Shown one piece after another: positions 1 to 9,393 of a stretch of DNA of 64,000 nt; position 1 is the stretch's first letter, and each line of letters begins with the position of its first letter. The translations under genes were made by a program, and so were the position numbers. The stretch is from assembly GCF_018502625.1 (NCBI RefSeq), contig NZ_CP075566.1, positions 5,955,001 through 6,019,000 on the forward strand, written 5' to 3'. A model generated the notes under the pieces. That model saw only the letters and a program-made list of their open reading frames with translations, had not been told where the DNA came from and did not search any database. Source of the DNA: Pseudomonas hormoni. Lineage in GTDB: Bacteria > Pseudomonadota > Gammaproteobacteria > Pseudomonadales > Pseudomonadaceae.

Positions 1-1
1 C

Positions 2-1291
2 CAGAGTTTCTTCTCCCGCACCCTGTGGCTGGTGCTGATCGTCGTCCTGTTCTCCAAGGCGCTGACCCTGGTTTATCTGTTGATGAACGAAGACGTGCTG
101 GTGGACCGCCAATACAGCCACGGCGTCGCCCTGACGCTGCGCGCCTATTGGGCGGCGGATGAAAACAACCGCGACAAGATTGCCGAAGCCGCGACCCTGA
201 TCCGGGTGGTGGGCACGGGTGTGCCGGAAGGCGAGCAACACTGGCCTTACAGCGAGATCTATCAGCGGCAGATGCAGGCAGAACTGGGCGCCGACACCGA
301 GGTGCGATTGCGTATGCACTCACCGCCGGCGCTGTGGGTTCGGGCGCCGAGCCTGGGCGATGGCTGGCTGAAAGTGCCGCTGTACCCGCATCCTTTGCGT
401 GGTCAGAAAATCTGGAACGTGCTCGGCTGGTTCCTTGCCATCGGCTTGCTGTCCACCGCCTCGGCGTGGATCTTCGTCAGTCAGCTCAATCAACCTTTGA
501 AACGCTTGGTCTATGCCGCGAGGCAGCTTGGCCAGGGACGCAGCGTGCGCCTGCCGATCAGCGACACACCGAGCGAGATGACCGAGGTGTATCGCGCGTT
601 CAACCAGATGGCTGAAGACGTCGAACAGGCTGGCCGCGAGCGCGAGCTGATGCTGGCCGGGGTGTCCCATGACTTGCGTACGCCACTGACGCGATTGCGG
701 CTGTCACTGGAACTGATGGGCGACCACAGCGACCTGACGGACGACATGGTCCGCGACATCGAAGACATGGACGCGATTCTCGATCAGTTCCTCGCGTTCA
801 TTCGCGATGGCCGCGATGAATCGGTAGAAGAGGTGGACTTGACTGATCTGGTCCGCGAAGTTGCCGCGCCGTACAACCAGAATGAAGAAAAAGTACGCCT
901 GCGACTGGAGCCGATTCAGCCGTTTCCGTTGCGTCGGGTGTCGATGAAGCGGCTATTGAACAATTTGATCGGCAATGCGCTGCATCACGCCGGCAGCGGT
1001 GTTGAAGTGGCGGCTTATGTGTCCGGCGATGTCAGCGCTCCGTATGTGGTGCTGAGCGTCATGGACCGTGGGGCGGGGATTGACCCGTCGGAACTGGAGG
1101 CGATCTTCAATCCGTTTACCCGGGGGGATCGTGCTCGGGGTGGCAAGGGGACCGGCTTGGGGTTGGCCATCGTGAAGCGGATTGCTTCGATGCATGGCGG
1201 GAATGTTGAGTTGCGCAATCGGTCTGGTGGCGGGCTGGAAGCGCGGGTGCGGTTGCCGCTTGGGTTGATGTTGCCTAGAGACGCGGTCTAA
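2..1291 (+). CDS. envZ: Osmolarity sensor histidine kinase EnvZ (5' end cut by window)
   Basis: Inner-membrane sensor kinase that phosphorylates OmpR, whose gene would lie just upstream. The frame is open to the left edge, so the first residues are missing; an internal ATG exists at 32. Visible in order: the end of the first membrane helix, a periplasmic region, a second membrane helix (around nt 415-480), a HAMP segment, the H-box GVSHDLRTPLTRLRL with the phospho-accepting His at nt 668-670, the N-box LLNNLIGNALHH, the G1 box DRGAGID, the F-box IFNPFTRGD and the G2 box GKGTGLGLAIVKR. All catalytic boxes are intact. A REP pair follows the stop codon. Confidence 0.93.
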   Translation, partial: QSFFSRTLWLVLIVVLFSKALTLVYLLMNEDVLVDRQYSHGVALTLRAYWAADENNRDKIAEAATLIRVVGTGVPEGEQHWPYSEIYQRQMQAELGADTEVRLRMHSPPALWVRAPSLGDGWLKVPLYPHPLRGQKIWNVLGWFLAIGLLSTASAWIFVSQLNQPLKRLVYAARQLGQGRSVRLPISDTPSEMTEVYRAFNQMAEDVEQAGRERELMLAGVSHDLRTPLTRLRLSLELMGDHSDLTDDMVRDIEDMDAILDQFLAFIRDGRDESVEEVDLTDLVREVAAPYNQNEEKVRLRLEPIQPFPLRRVSMKRLLNNLIGNALHHAGSGVEVAAYVSGDVSAPYVVLSVMDRGAGIDPSELEAIFNPFTRGDRARGGKGTGLGLAIVKRIASMHGGNVELRNRSGGGLEARVRLPLGLMLPRDAV

Positions 1292-1308
1292 GCAGCACAG
1301 ATAAACCT

Positions 1309-1443
1309 TGTGGCGAGGGAGCTTGCTCCCGCTGGAGGCCGAAGGACTCCCTACCCCGACAACCGCGTTCTTGTAGCTGAAACACGGTTGCCTGGTTTTT
1401 GCGGCTGCTGCGCAGCCGAGCGGGAGCAAGCTCCCTCGCCACA
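1309..1443. repeat. REP inverted pair (family A)
   Basis: Two oppositely oriented copies of a 25-nt unit beginning TGTGGCGAGGGAGCTTGCTC lie at 1309-1333 and 1419-1443, separated by spacer with its own small GC-rich hairpin. It sits between the convergent envZ and rimK ends, the usual place for REP/REPIN elements in Pseudomonas. It may also act as a transcription or mRNA-stability barrier. Confidence 0.9.
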
Positions 1444-1453
1444 GGGGACCGGT

Positions 1454-2359
1454 TTAGCCCTTGCCTTTGGTCCGCGTCATATTCGGCCCACCATTCTTCT
1501 CAAGATGCTCAATGATGATCCCGGCCACATTTTTCCCGGTGGTGGTTTCAATCCCTTCCAGACCCGGCGAAGAATTCACTTCCATCACCAACGGCCCGTG
1601 ATTGGAGCGCAGGATATCCACACCCGCCACCGCCAAACCCATCACTTTCGCCGCACGCAACGCGGTCATGCGTTCTTCCGGCGTGATCTTGATCAGACTG
1701 GCGCTGCCACCGCGATGCAGGTTGGAGCGAAACTCCCCAGGCTTGGCCTGACGCTTCATCGCTGCAATCACCTTGTCGCCAACCACGAAGCAGCGAATGT
1801 CCGCACCGCCGGCTTCCTTGATGTATTCCTGAACCATGATGTTCTGCTTGAGGCCCATGAACGCCTCGATCACCGATTCCGCCGCTGTCGCGGTTTCACA
1901 CAGCACCACGCCGATGCCCTGAGTGCCTTCCAGCACCTTGATCACCAGCGGTGCGCCGTTGACCATGTCGATCAGGTCGGGAATGTCGTCCGGGGAATGC
2001 GCAAATCCGGTGACCGGCAAACCGATTCCACGGCGTGACAGCAATTGCAGCGAACGCAGTTTGTCCCTCGACCGGGCAATGGCCACCGATTCGTTGAGCG
2101 GAAACACCCCCATCATTTCGAACTGGCGCAACACCGCGCAGCCATAGAACGTCACCGAGGCACCGATCCGCGGGATCACCGCGTCGAAACCTTCCAGCGG
2201 TTTGCCGCGGTAGTGGATCTGCGGCTTGTGACTGGCGATGTTCATGTAGGCGCGCAGGGTGTCGATCACCACCATTTCATGGCCACGCTCGGTACCGGCT
2301 TCGACCAGACGACGAGTGGAATACAGACGCGGGTTCCGCGACAGCACAGCGATCTTCAT
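1454..2359 (-). CDS. rimK: Ribosomal protein S6 glutamate ligase RimK
   Basis: ATP-grasp ligase that adds glutamate residues to the C-terminus of ribosomal protein S6. The 301-aa length is normal for the family. The ATP-grasp region runs from about residue 100 to 290; the metal and ATP segment VAGVDILRS and the motif [14 protein letters not shown] are visible near the C-terminus. Its ATG overlaps the rimB stop by 4 nt, so the two genes are translationally coupled. RimA and RimB are known in P. fluorescens to modulate RimK activity, tying ribosome modification to cyclic-di-GMP. Confidence 0.95.
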   Translation of the reverse strand: MKIAVLSRNPRLYSTRRLVEAGTERGHEMVVIDTLRAYMNIASHKPQIHYRGKPLEGFDAVIPRIGASVTFYGCAVLRQFEMMGVFPLNESVAIARSRDKLRSLQLLSRRGIGLPVTGFAHSPDDIPDLIDMVNGAPLVIKVLEGTQGIGVVLCETATAAESVIEAFMGLKQNIMVQEYIKEAGGADIRCFVVGDKVIAAMKRQAKPGEFRSNLHRGGSASLIKITPEERMTALRAAKVMGLAVAGVDILRSNHGPLVMEVNSSPGLEGIETTTGKNVAGIIIEHLEKNGGPNMTRTKGKG

Positions 2360-2835
2360 GCAACACCTGTGGAAGAGGTAGATACCGGGAACACCGGCTT
2401 GTCTTGTACATATTTAATGCCCGGATTGACCACCAGCTGGCCGTCGATCAGGGCTTTGGAACCGAGTAACAGGCGATAACGCATGGACTTGCGGCAGGCG
2501 AGGGTGAACTCGACCCGCCAGACCCGATCACCGAGGGCCAGGGTGGTGCTGACCACGTAGCGTTTCTGCGCATGGCCGTTGGAGCTTTTAATGGTTTTCA
2601 TCGTCACCAGCGGTGCTTCGCAGCGGCGGTGACGCAGTTGCACGACCGTGCCCAGGTGCGCGGTGAAGCGCACCCAGCTCTCGCCCTCGCGCTCGAACGG
2701 TTCGATGTCGGTGGCGTGCAGGCTGGAGGTGCTGGCCCCGGTATCGATTTTTGCCCGCAGGCCCGCGACTCCCAAATCCGGGAGCGCCACCCACTCGCGC
2801 AGACCGATAACGGTCAAATGGTCAAATGTCTTCAA
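2356..2835 (-). CDS. rimB: RimB, retropepsin-like ATP-dependent zinc protease family
   Basis: Small aspartic-protease-fold protein (159 aa) of the former DUF785 family. The retropepsin signature [14 protein letters not shown] is seen around residues 29-42. In P. fluorescens it acts with RimA and RimK in S6 tail modification. The start is TTG; no ATG or GTG is available in the short stretch after the rimA stop, and no strong Shine-Dalgarno is visible. It probably relies on coupling to rimA, which ends 16 nt upstream. The stop overlaps the rimK start. Confidence 0.88.
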   Translation of the reverse strand: MKTFDHLTVIGLREWVALPDLGVAGLRAKIDTGASTSSLHATDIEPFEREGESWVRFTAHLGTVVQLRHRRCEAPLVTMKTIKSSNGHAQKRYVVSTTLALGDRVWRVEFTLACRKSMRYRLLLGSKALIDGQLVVNPGIKYVQDKPVFPVSTSSTGVA

Positions 2836-2851
2836 TAGGAAAAACCGGCGA

Positions 2852-3631
2852 TTATCGCGTCCAGGCTTCAGGCGATACCTGAGCCAACGCTTTGAATGCA
2901 GGTTTGGCGAACCAGTAACCCTGCATCAGAAAAATTCCACAGTCCGCCAGGAAATCCCGTTCTCCAGCGCTTTCAATGCCTTCGGCGATGACTGTAACGT
3001 CCAACTCCGCACAGATTGTGACAATCCCCCGAACGATAGCCTGACGAACACGATCGCGGTCAACATCGCGGATCAGTGCCATGTCGAGTTTGATCAGGTC
3101 CGGTTGGAAATCAGCCAGCAGATTGAGCCCCGAGTAGCCCGCGCCGAAATCGTCGATGGCGGTCTTGAAGCCGAATTCGCGGTATTCACGCAGAATATTA
3201 GTCAAATGGCGATAGTTATCTACGTGCTCGCTTTCCAGGGTTTCGAAAATCAGACGGTCGATGGGGAAGTTGTGTGTTTTCGCGGCCTCCAGCGTGCTGC
3301 GAATACAGAGTTCCGGGCGGTATACAGCGTTGGGCATGAAGTTGATCGACAAGTGTGTCTGCATGTTTAGACGGGCCGCTCCCTCAATGGCTCGAGTCCG
3401 GCAGAGCTGGTCGAAGCGGTAGCGATTCGCCTCTGTAATCTGCTCAAGCACAGACATTGCTCCTTCCCCGGACACGCCGCGTACCAAGGCTTCGTGGGCG
3501 AAAATCGACTGATCCCGCAAGTCGACGATCGGTTGGTAGGCAAAGGCAAAATCGAAGCCCAGCGGTTCACTTTGCTGACAGCCCTGGCAACCGCCCTGAG
3601 GCGAGGTCAATGAAGCCGGAAATATAGTCAC
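2852..3631 (-). CDS. rimA: RimA, stand-alone EAL-domain cyclic-di-GMP phosphodiesterase
   Basis: Single EAL domain that hydrolyses c-di-GMP. Catalytic and metal residues look complete: HEALVRG, the Asn of LSINFMPN, FETLE, IDDFGAGYSG, LIKLDMAL and VIAEGIES. I place the start at GTG 3631 because GGAG lies 7 nt upstream (3639-3642). A longer reading from GTG 3667 has no ribosome-binding site. It is the first gene of rimABK, divergent from hslR. The lack of any sensory domain fits the small RimA phosphodiesterase described in P. fluorescens. Confidence 0.85.
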   Translation of the reverse strand: MTIFPASLTSPQGGCQGCQQSEPLGFDFAFAYQPIVDLRDQSIFAHEALVRGVSGEGAMSVLEQITEANRYRFDQLCRTRAIEGAARLNMQTHLSINFMPNAVYRPELCIRSTLEAAKTHNFPIDRLIFETLESEHVDNYRHLTNILREYREFGFKTAIDDFGAGYSGLNLLADFQPDLIKLDMALIRDVDRDRVRQAIVRGIVTICAELDVTVIAEGIESAGERDFLADCGIFLMQGYWFAKPAFKALAQVSPEAWTR

Positions 3632-3747
3632 TCGATCACTCCATGCCGGTGAGCCGGCCTTGATCACATTCTATCTGGAGGGCCGGGTTCTTGCGCCCGA
3701 CAGAAACGGTAGTACAGTTCCGACTATTGGCGGAAAGAGGAATTCAA

Positions 3748-4155
3748 GTGGCACAAAAACAGGAAGAGGACGACAAGGTCCGTCTCGATAAATGGTTGTG
3801 GGCCGCGCGTTTTTATAAAACACGCGCTTTGGCGAAAGCGGCTATTGAGAGCGGCAAGGTGCATTGCCGGGGCGAGCGCTGCAAACCGGGCAAGGAACCG
3901 AGGATCGGTGACGAGTTTCAGATTCGCGCAGGGTTTGAGGAACGCACGGTGGTGGTCCAGGCACTATCGATTGTGCGCCGTGGTGCGCCGGAGGCTCAGG
4001 CGTTGTACGCCGAAACCGAAGCCAGCATCGCCAAGCGCGAAGCGGCGGCCGCCATGCGCAAGGCCGGCTCGCTGGGCGTGAGCACCGATGGCAAGCCGAG
4101 CAAGAAACAGCGGCGGGATTTGTTTAAGTTTCGTGGGAGCAGTAACGACGAGTAG
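3748..4155 (+). CDS. hslR: Ribosome-associated heat shock protein Hsp15
   Basis: S4-type RNA-binding protein that recycles stalled 50S subunits carrying nascent chains. The S4 domain is at the N-terminus (VRLDKWLWAARFYKTR), followed by a basic C-terminal tail ending KKQRRDLFKFRG. GTG 3748 is chosen because AGAGG precedes it and the product (135 aa) then matches the family length; the longer reading from ATG 3691 adds an unconserved extension. It is close to hslO, as is common. Confidence 0.92.
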   Translation: MAQKQEEDDKVRLDKWLWAARFYKTRALAKAAIESGKVHCRGERCKPGKEPRIGDEFQIRAGFEERTVVVQALSIVRRGAPEAQALYAETEASIAKREAAAAMRKAGSLGVSTDGKPSKKQRRDLFKFRGSSNDE

Positions 4156-4165
4156 TCATCGCTTT

Positions 4166-4315
4166 TGTGGCGAGGGAGCTTGCTCCCGCTGGACCGGGCT
4201 AGCGCTACAAGGCGAAGGACTCCTGATCCTGGCAACCGCATTCTTACAACAAGAACACAGTCGCCTGGATTTGCGGCTGCTGCGCAGCCGAGCGGGAGCA
4301 AGCTCCCTCGCCACA
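4166..4315. repeat. REP inverted pair (family A)
   Basis: Same 25-nt family-A unit as at 1309, in inverted orientation at both ends, with a variable spacer. It lies between hslR and the convergent small membrane-protein gene. Confidence 0.88.
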
Positions 4316-4352
4316 GGGATGGCATCAAGTCATTAGCTTGCAGCCGCACCAC

Positions 4353-4625
4353 TCATCCGCGAAACCACAGGCATTTCCCCAGCAGCCCAAACAACGCCAG
4401 CCCCCAGATCACCAGTCGCAGACTTGCAATTGCCCAGATGTGCAGCCATATCGGGTTATTCGCCAGCGGCGAATTGAGGTGGTGAAACAGCCACTCGTCG
4501 AAAATCACACACAGCCTCTGACCCGTAGGCCATAACCAGAAGGCCAGCAGTGCCAGAGGCACAACATTGCAGAACGCCAACCGGCGGGCGTTCCACCTTG
4601 CTTGGAACAAACCCGGATTGTTCAT
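4353..4625 (-). pseudogene. Probable truncated membrane phosphatase (PAP2/LpxT-like N-terminus)
   Basis: A 90-aa reading frame with two hydrophobic segments. The start at 4625 is set by a strong AAGGAGG about 8 nt upstream. The first 70 residues (from [16 protein letters not shown]) resemble, from memory, the N-terminus of PAP2-family phosphatases of about 250 aa found in Pseudomonas. The frame then ends in a short hydrophobic tail without any PAP2 catalytic motif, suggesting an internal deletion or truncation. It could instead be a genuine small membrane protein. It is divergent from hslO. Confidence 0.5.
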
Positions 4626-4727
4626 AAAATGCCTCCTTGGCTGAACATCGCGCACCAAAACAGTGCCGCGGAGGCGCAATTTTCAAGTTTTGTAATTATT
4701 TTGTCATCACTTCAGATACCCAGACCT

Positions 4728-5630
4728 ATGACCGATCTACCGGATACCGACTACACCCAACGCTTCATCTTCGATGACAGCGACACTCGCGGCGAACTGG
4801 TGTCGTTGGAGCGCAGCTACGCCGAAGTCCTCGCCAAACACGCTTACCCGGAGCCGGTAAAACAACTGCTCGGCGAACTGATGGCCGCGGCGTCGTTGCT
4901 GGTCGGCGCGTTGAAGTTCGATGGTTTGCTGATTCTCCAGGCCCGCTCCGACGGCCCGGTGCCGTTGCTGATGATCGAATGCTCCAGTGAGCGCGAAATC
5001 CGTGGCCTCGCCCGTTACGAGGCCGACCAGATCGCCCCCGACGCGACCCTCGCCGACCTGATGCCCAACGGCGTATTGGCGCTGACCGTCGACCCGACCC
5101 AAGGCCAGCGCTATCAGGGCATCGTCGACCTGGATGGCGAAACCCTGTCGGAGTGCTTCACTAATTACTTCGTCATGTCCCAGCAGGTGGGCACGCGTTT
5201 CTGGCTGTACGCCGACGGCCGTCGCGCCCGTGGCCTGTTGCTGCAGCAGTTGCCCGCCGACCGTCTGAAAGACGAAGAAGAACGCGCCGCCAGTTGGCAG
5301 CATGTCACTGCACTCGCCAGCACCCTGACCGCCGATGAATTGCTCAGCCTGGACAACGAAACCGTGCTCCATCGCCTCTACCACGAAGAGCAGGTTCGGC
5401 TGTTTGATGTGCAGAAGCTACGCTTCCGTTGCAGCTGCTCGCGCGAACGATCTGCCAATGCACTGGTCAGTTTGGGTCAGGAAGATGCCCAGGCATTGGT
5501 CATCGAACACGGTGGCCACATCGAGATCGATTGCCAGTTCTGCAATCAGCGTTACCTGTTCGATGCCGCCGATATCAGTCAATTGTTCGCTGGCGCGGGT
5601 GTCGAGACGCCGTCAGATACCCGTCACTAA
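4728..5630 (+). CDS. hslO: Redox-regulated chaperonin Hsp33
   Basis: Cytoplasmic holdase chaperone activated by oxidation and heat. The 300-aa product from ATG 4728 (MTDLPDTDY) has the family length; the frame extends upstream to 4602 without support. The zinc-binding redox switch is intact near the C-terminus: Cys235 and Cys237 (CSC) followed by Cys269 and Cys272 (CQFC). Divergent from the small membrane ORF and followed by pckA. Confidence 0.96.
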   Translation: MTDLPDTDYTQRFIFDDSDTRGELVSLERSYAEVLAKHAYPEPVKQLLGELMAAASLLVGALKFDGLLILQARSDGPVPLLMIECSSEREIRGLARYEADQIAPDATLADLMPNGVLALTVDPTQGQRYQGIVDLDGETLSECFTNYFVMSQQVGTRFWLYADGRRARGLLLQQLPADRLKDEEERAASWQHVTALASTLTADELLSLDNETVLHRLYHEEQVRLFDVQKLRFRCSCSRERSANALVSLGQEDAQALVIEHGGHIEIDCQFCNQRYLFDAADISQLFAGAGVETPSDTRH

Positions 5631-5749
5631 AACGGTTCAGCGCAGGTAAATTCACTGGATAGTGCCGGAATAACGCCGTTACGACGGGAGGGCCCTACTT
5701 TTTTTGGGCTTTTCTGGCATAATCCGGCCCACTTTTTTCGCGGTAGTAG

Positions 5750-7351
<1,602 letters not shown>

Positions 7352-7369
7352 GACTGGTTTGATGTAATG

Positions 7370-7399
7370 AAAAAGCCGCCCTTTGGGGCGGCTTTTTTG
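7370..7399 (+). terminator. Rho-independent terminator of pckA
   Basis: GCCGCC / GGCGGC stem with flanking A and T tracts, ending in TTTTTT, just after the pckA stop. Confidence 0.9.
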
Positions 7400-7428
7400 T
7401 AGGTGCAATTCAGGCTGTCAGGCACACC

Positions 7429-7485
7429 GTAACTGCCATTATTCCAGTCGAAAAGGCACTAAACGACCAGAATAATGGCACTTAC
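7429..7485. repeat. 57-bp imperfect palindrome between convergent genes
   Basis: Arms 7429-7450 and 7464-7485 are 22 nt each and pair except at three mismatched positions. The outer GTAA/TTAC, a central TGCCATTATTC/GAATAATGGCA and an inner GTCG/CGAC all match. A 13-nt loop separates the arms. There is no T-tract, so it does not look like a terminator. It is not one of the REP families in this window. Confidence 0.75.
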
Positions 7486-7493
7486 GCGCTCGG

Positions 7494-7847
7494 CTAGATG
7501 GCTTCCAATTCCTGTGTCTCCCACCGTTGCACTTTGATCGCTTGGTAAAGCATTCCGATGGTTAGCGGGACTTTGTCACCGCGCCCCTTCGCCCGGCGCT
7601 TTTGAAACACATCAAACCCTTCCGGTTGGAAATAGCGATAAGCGTCGTAGTCGATGAAGTCGATCCCAAACTGTTCTTCTAGCGCTTCCATCAAATGCCG
7701 CGCATCAGCGCCATCGCAACCTAAGTCGAAGTTGATCGAGGTGGTGAGGCTGATGGCTTTGCGTTCGGGCAGGCCGAGTTCTTCGTGCAGCAGCTGCATG
7801 AGCAGGTGCATGGTGTGGTCGTCGGGGAAGTTGGGGGCGAGGTTCAT
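7494..7847 (-). CDS. DUF1493-like small acidic protein
   Basis: From ATG 7847 the product is 117 aa. The pattern LTTSINFDLGCDGADA, then EEQFGIDFIDYDAYRYF and a C-terminal PLTIGMLYQAI, fits the DUF1493 family, an acyl-carrier-protein-like fold of unknown role. The frame is open a further 54 codons upstream to ATG 8009, where it encodes unrelated antitoxin-like sequence (listed separately). AAGGGAC lies upstream of 7847. Both starts may be used, giving a chimeric protein of 171 aa. Confidence 0.7.
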   Translation of the reverse strand: MNLAPNFPDDHTMHLLMQLLHEELGLPERKAISLTTSINFDLGCDGADARHLMEALEEQFGIDFIDYDAYRYFQPEGFDVFQKRRAKGRGDKVPLTIGMLYQAIKVQRWETQELEAI

Positions 7848-8009
7848 GGTGCGTTGTCCCTTATTGGCCTGGGTCACATCGATATGCTTGCGATTTTGTT
7901 TGGCTTGCAACGCATCAACGTGGGATTCGCGGGAAGGTTGACGCTCACCCAGTAAGATCTCGTCCATCTGTTGAGCGCTTTCCATCAGCTCATCAAAAAA
8001 CTTGCTCAT
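7848..8009 (-). pseudogene. Remnant of a NadS/HigA-type antitoxin N-terminus
   Basis: Residues from MSKFFDELMESAQQMDEILL to about residue 42 match the conserved N-terminus of HTH antitoxins of the NadS/HigA type, recognised from memory. The sequence degenerates where the HTH should begin (HIDVTQANK in place of a GLSQ-type helix). It then runs in frame into the DUF1493-like gene. GGAG precedes ATG 8009, so it may still be translated. No toxin gene is adjacent. Confidence 0.55.
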
Positions 8010-8093
8010 GGTTGTCTCCGGTGTTTGATGGCGGCTTTCAGCGCTGTTTGACCGTTCTCACGCAGAACGTGAGAACGATCAGTTCACTCGACG

Positions 8094-8390
8094 TCAGGCG
8101 GGGGCTTTCCAGCCCATCATTCGTTGTTGGGCGACTTTGAGCAGGTCGCAGCCGTCTTGGGCCAACAGGCAGAGCGCGTGGGTGATGTGGGGGATGTCTT
8201 CGAGATCGCCTTGCTCGAAGCATTGGCAGTGCAGGGTTCGGAGCAGTTCGCTGGAGGCTCGGACACGCTGGAGGGCGGCTTCGAGGAGGTCTTGGGGGTT
8301 GGCCTCAGTGTCGATGATCAGGGCCGGGGTATCGGTTAGGTTGGTTTTGAGTGGGCGGTAGCGATCGGGGAATGGATTAAGTTTATTCAT
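8094..8390 (-). CDS. Small hypothetical protein, paralogue of 8824-9099
   Basis: 98 aa, not confidently assigned. It shares the pattern RYRPLK, then DTPxLxIDTEAxP and an amphipathic helical region ending LLxxAxQR with the gene at 8824-9099. The central part faintly resembles the Pseudomonas DUF3077/DUF6124 proteins. It has no signal peptide or membrane segment. It is preceded by a long structured leader that reads directly into its start codon, so expression is likely controlled by RNA structure. Confidence 0.7.
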   Translation of the reverse strand: MNKLNPFPDRYRPLKTNLTDTPALIIDTEANPQDLLEAALQRVRASSELLRTLHCQCFEQGDLEDIPHITHALCLLAQDGCDLLKVAQQRMMGWKAPA

Positions 8391-8643
8391 TTGGTTGTTC
8401 TCTTTTATTTATCTGGAGAACCGCTGCCATCGTGACCAAACGATGGGTGGCGGACTGTGTTCAGGTTGGTCAACCAGGGAGAGAAAACCCGGGTACGCGG
8501 AAGCGTCCCAAACACAGCCGCCATAAAGCGTGCCGACACAAAAGAAGTCGGCAGCATACAAGGGCATGCGTAAGTTTTCTCTCAAATTCAGGTGACCAAA
8601 CCCGAGTCGCTGATTTGGCAGCGACAGTCCGACTATAGATACG
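8391..8643 (-). ncRNA. Structured 5' leader with interleaved helices (candidate cis-regulatory RNA)
   Basis: Paired segments seen directly: helix A 8448-8461 with 8511-8523 (13 bp, one bulged base); helix B GAGAGAAAAC 8479-8488 with 8574-8583 (10 bp, perfect); and hairpins at 8427-8446, 8464-8475, 8491-8509, 8532-8552 and 8606-8625. A and B are interleaved, so both can form only as a pseudoknot; otherwise they are alternative folds. A 10-nt repeat GTGACCAAAC occurs at 8432 and 8592, and the reverse complement TTGGTCA at 8467-8473 could pair with either. An ORF here (8409-8792) has no protein-like features. Confidence 0.6.
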
Positions 8644-8781
8644 AGCCGCCGGTTGGCGATAGGCGACAAGGTGTCTTCTGTTGTAGGACCGGGATGAAGC
8701 TTTGATAGGGCGTTGCCTACGGACTCATCCCCAAGTGAATTTCTTCGTTTACTTCTTCCCAGGCACACCGCGTTGTCGTTC

Positions 8782-8806
8782 TTCGCGGGCAAGCCTCGCT
8801 CCTACA
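8782..8806. repeat. REP singlet (family C)
   Basis: A single unit starting TTCGCGGGCAAGCCTCGCTC, the same family as the pair at 32417-32502. It lies between the two small paralogous genes. Confidence 0.8.
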
Positions 8807-8823
8807 GGGATGTGTGGTGGGCA

Positions 8824-9099
8824 TTAACCAGCGGTGATTTTTGGGAGGCGTTGGCGGGCGATGTCGAGGAGTTCGTTGCCGTCCTGGGTCAGCAGGTAGA
8901 GGGCGTTGACGATGTTGGGAATGTCGCTTGCGTCCGCCTGTTTGAAGCACAGGCAGTACAGCGTTTCGAGCAGGTCGCTGGCGGCGCGGATGCGCTGTCG
9001 GGCGGCGTCGAGGATTTCGTGCGGGTCGGCCTCGGTGTCAATGACCAGGACCGGGGTGTCGCTGTAGCGGCTTTTGAGTGGGCGATAGCGGTCTTGCAT
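8824..9099 (-). CDS. Small hypothetical protein, paralogue of 8094-8390
   Basis: 91 aa. It aligns along most of its length with the 98-aa product of 8094-8390 (RYRPLKSRYSDTPVLVIDTEA and a helical region ending ARQRL), so the two look like an old tandem duplication. No function recognised. AGGA lies about 10 nt before the ATG. Its own upstream region also folds (9100-9243) but does not resemble the leader of its paralogue. Confidence 0.68.
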   Translation of the reverse strand: MQDRYRPLKSRYSDTPVLVIDTEADPHEILDAARQRIRAASDLLETLYCLCFKQADASDIPNIVNALYLLTQDGNELLDIARQRLPKITAG

Positions 9100-9243
9100 C
9101 TGGGTCAGTCCTGTAGGAAGTCTGGCAGGCCGACACTGTTTCAGCCGCGCCGAAAACTATGAAGCGGACGACGCGTTGCGGCAATACGGCCGCAATCGAC
9201 ACAGCTTGTAGGGGATTTACTGGTCTTCGGGTATTAGCCCTAC
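9100..9243 (-). promoter_or_regulatory. Second folded upstream region
   Basis: Contains a perfect TTGCGGC / GCCGCAA hairpin (9176-9182 with 9189-9195) and GTAGGG / CCCTAC (9208-9213 with 9238-9243), plus a CCGC/GCGG stem nearer the gene. It is weaker evidence than the 8391-8643 leader. The remaining bases to 9393 form the divergent promoter region of the next gene; I see nothing else in them. Confidence 0.35.
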
Positions 9244-9393
9244 GCGTTTCCCGAGATTTTTTGATCAAAACCCTTACAGGTGAAATTTCCTACGTGTTTG
9301 TCAGGCGCAGCGCAGCAAACCTCTGTATCGTGCGCGCCAGAATCTGTAGGGCATTTCGAAAATGCCTGGTTAAGCACTTAAAGGGAATTAGGT

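Noticed and set aside
7429-7485. Integron attC site
   Set aside because: Length and bulged stem are suggestive, but the outer ends do not give the expected core-site pair and no integrase or cassette array is present.
8409-8792. 127-codon minus-strand ORF in the gap before the 98-aa gene
   Set aside because: The DNA is explained by paired RNA helices, it includes REP sequence, and the peptide has no protein-like character.
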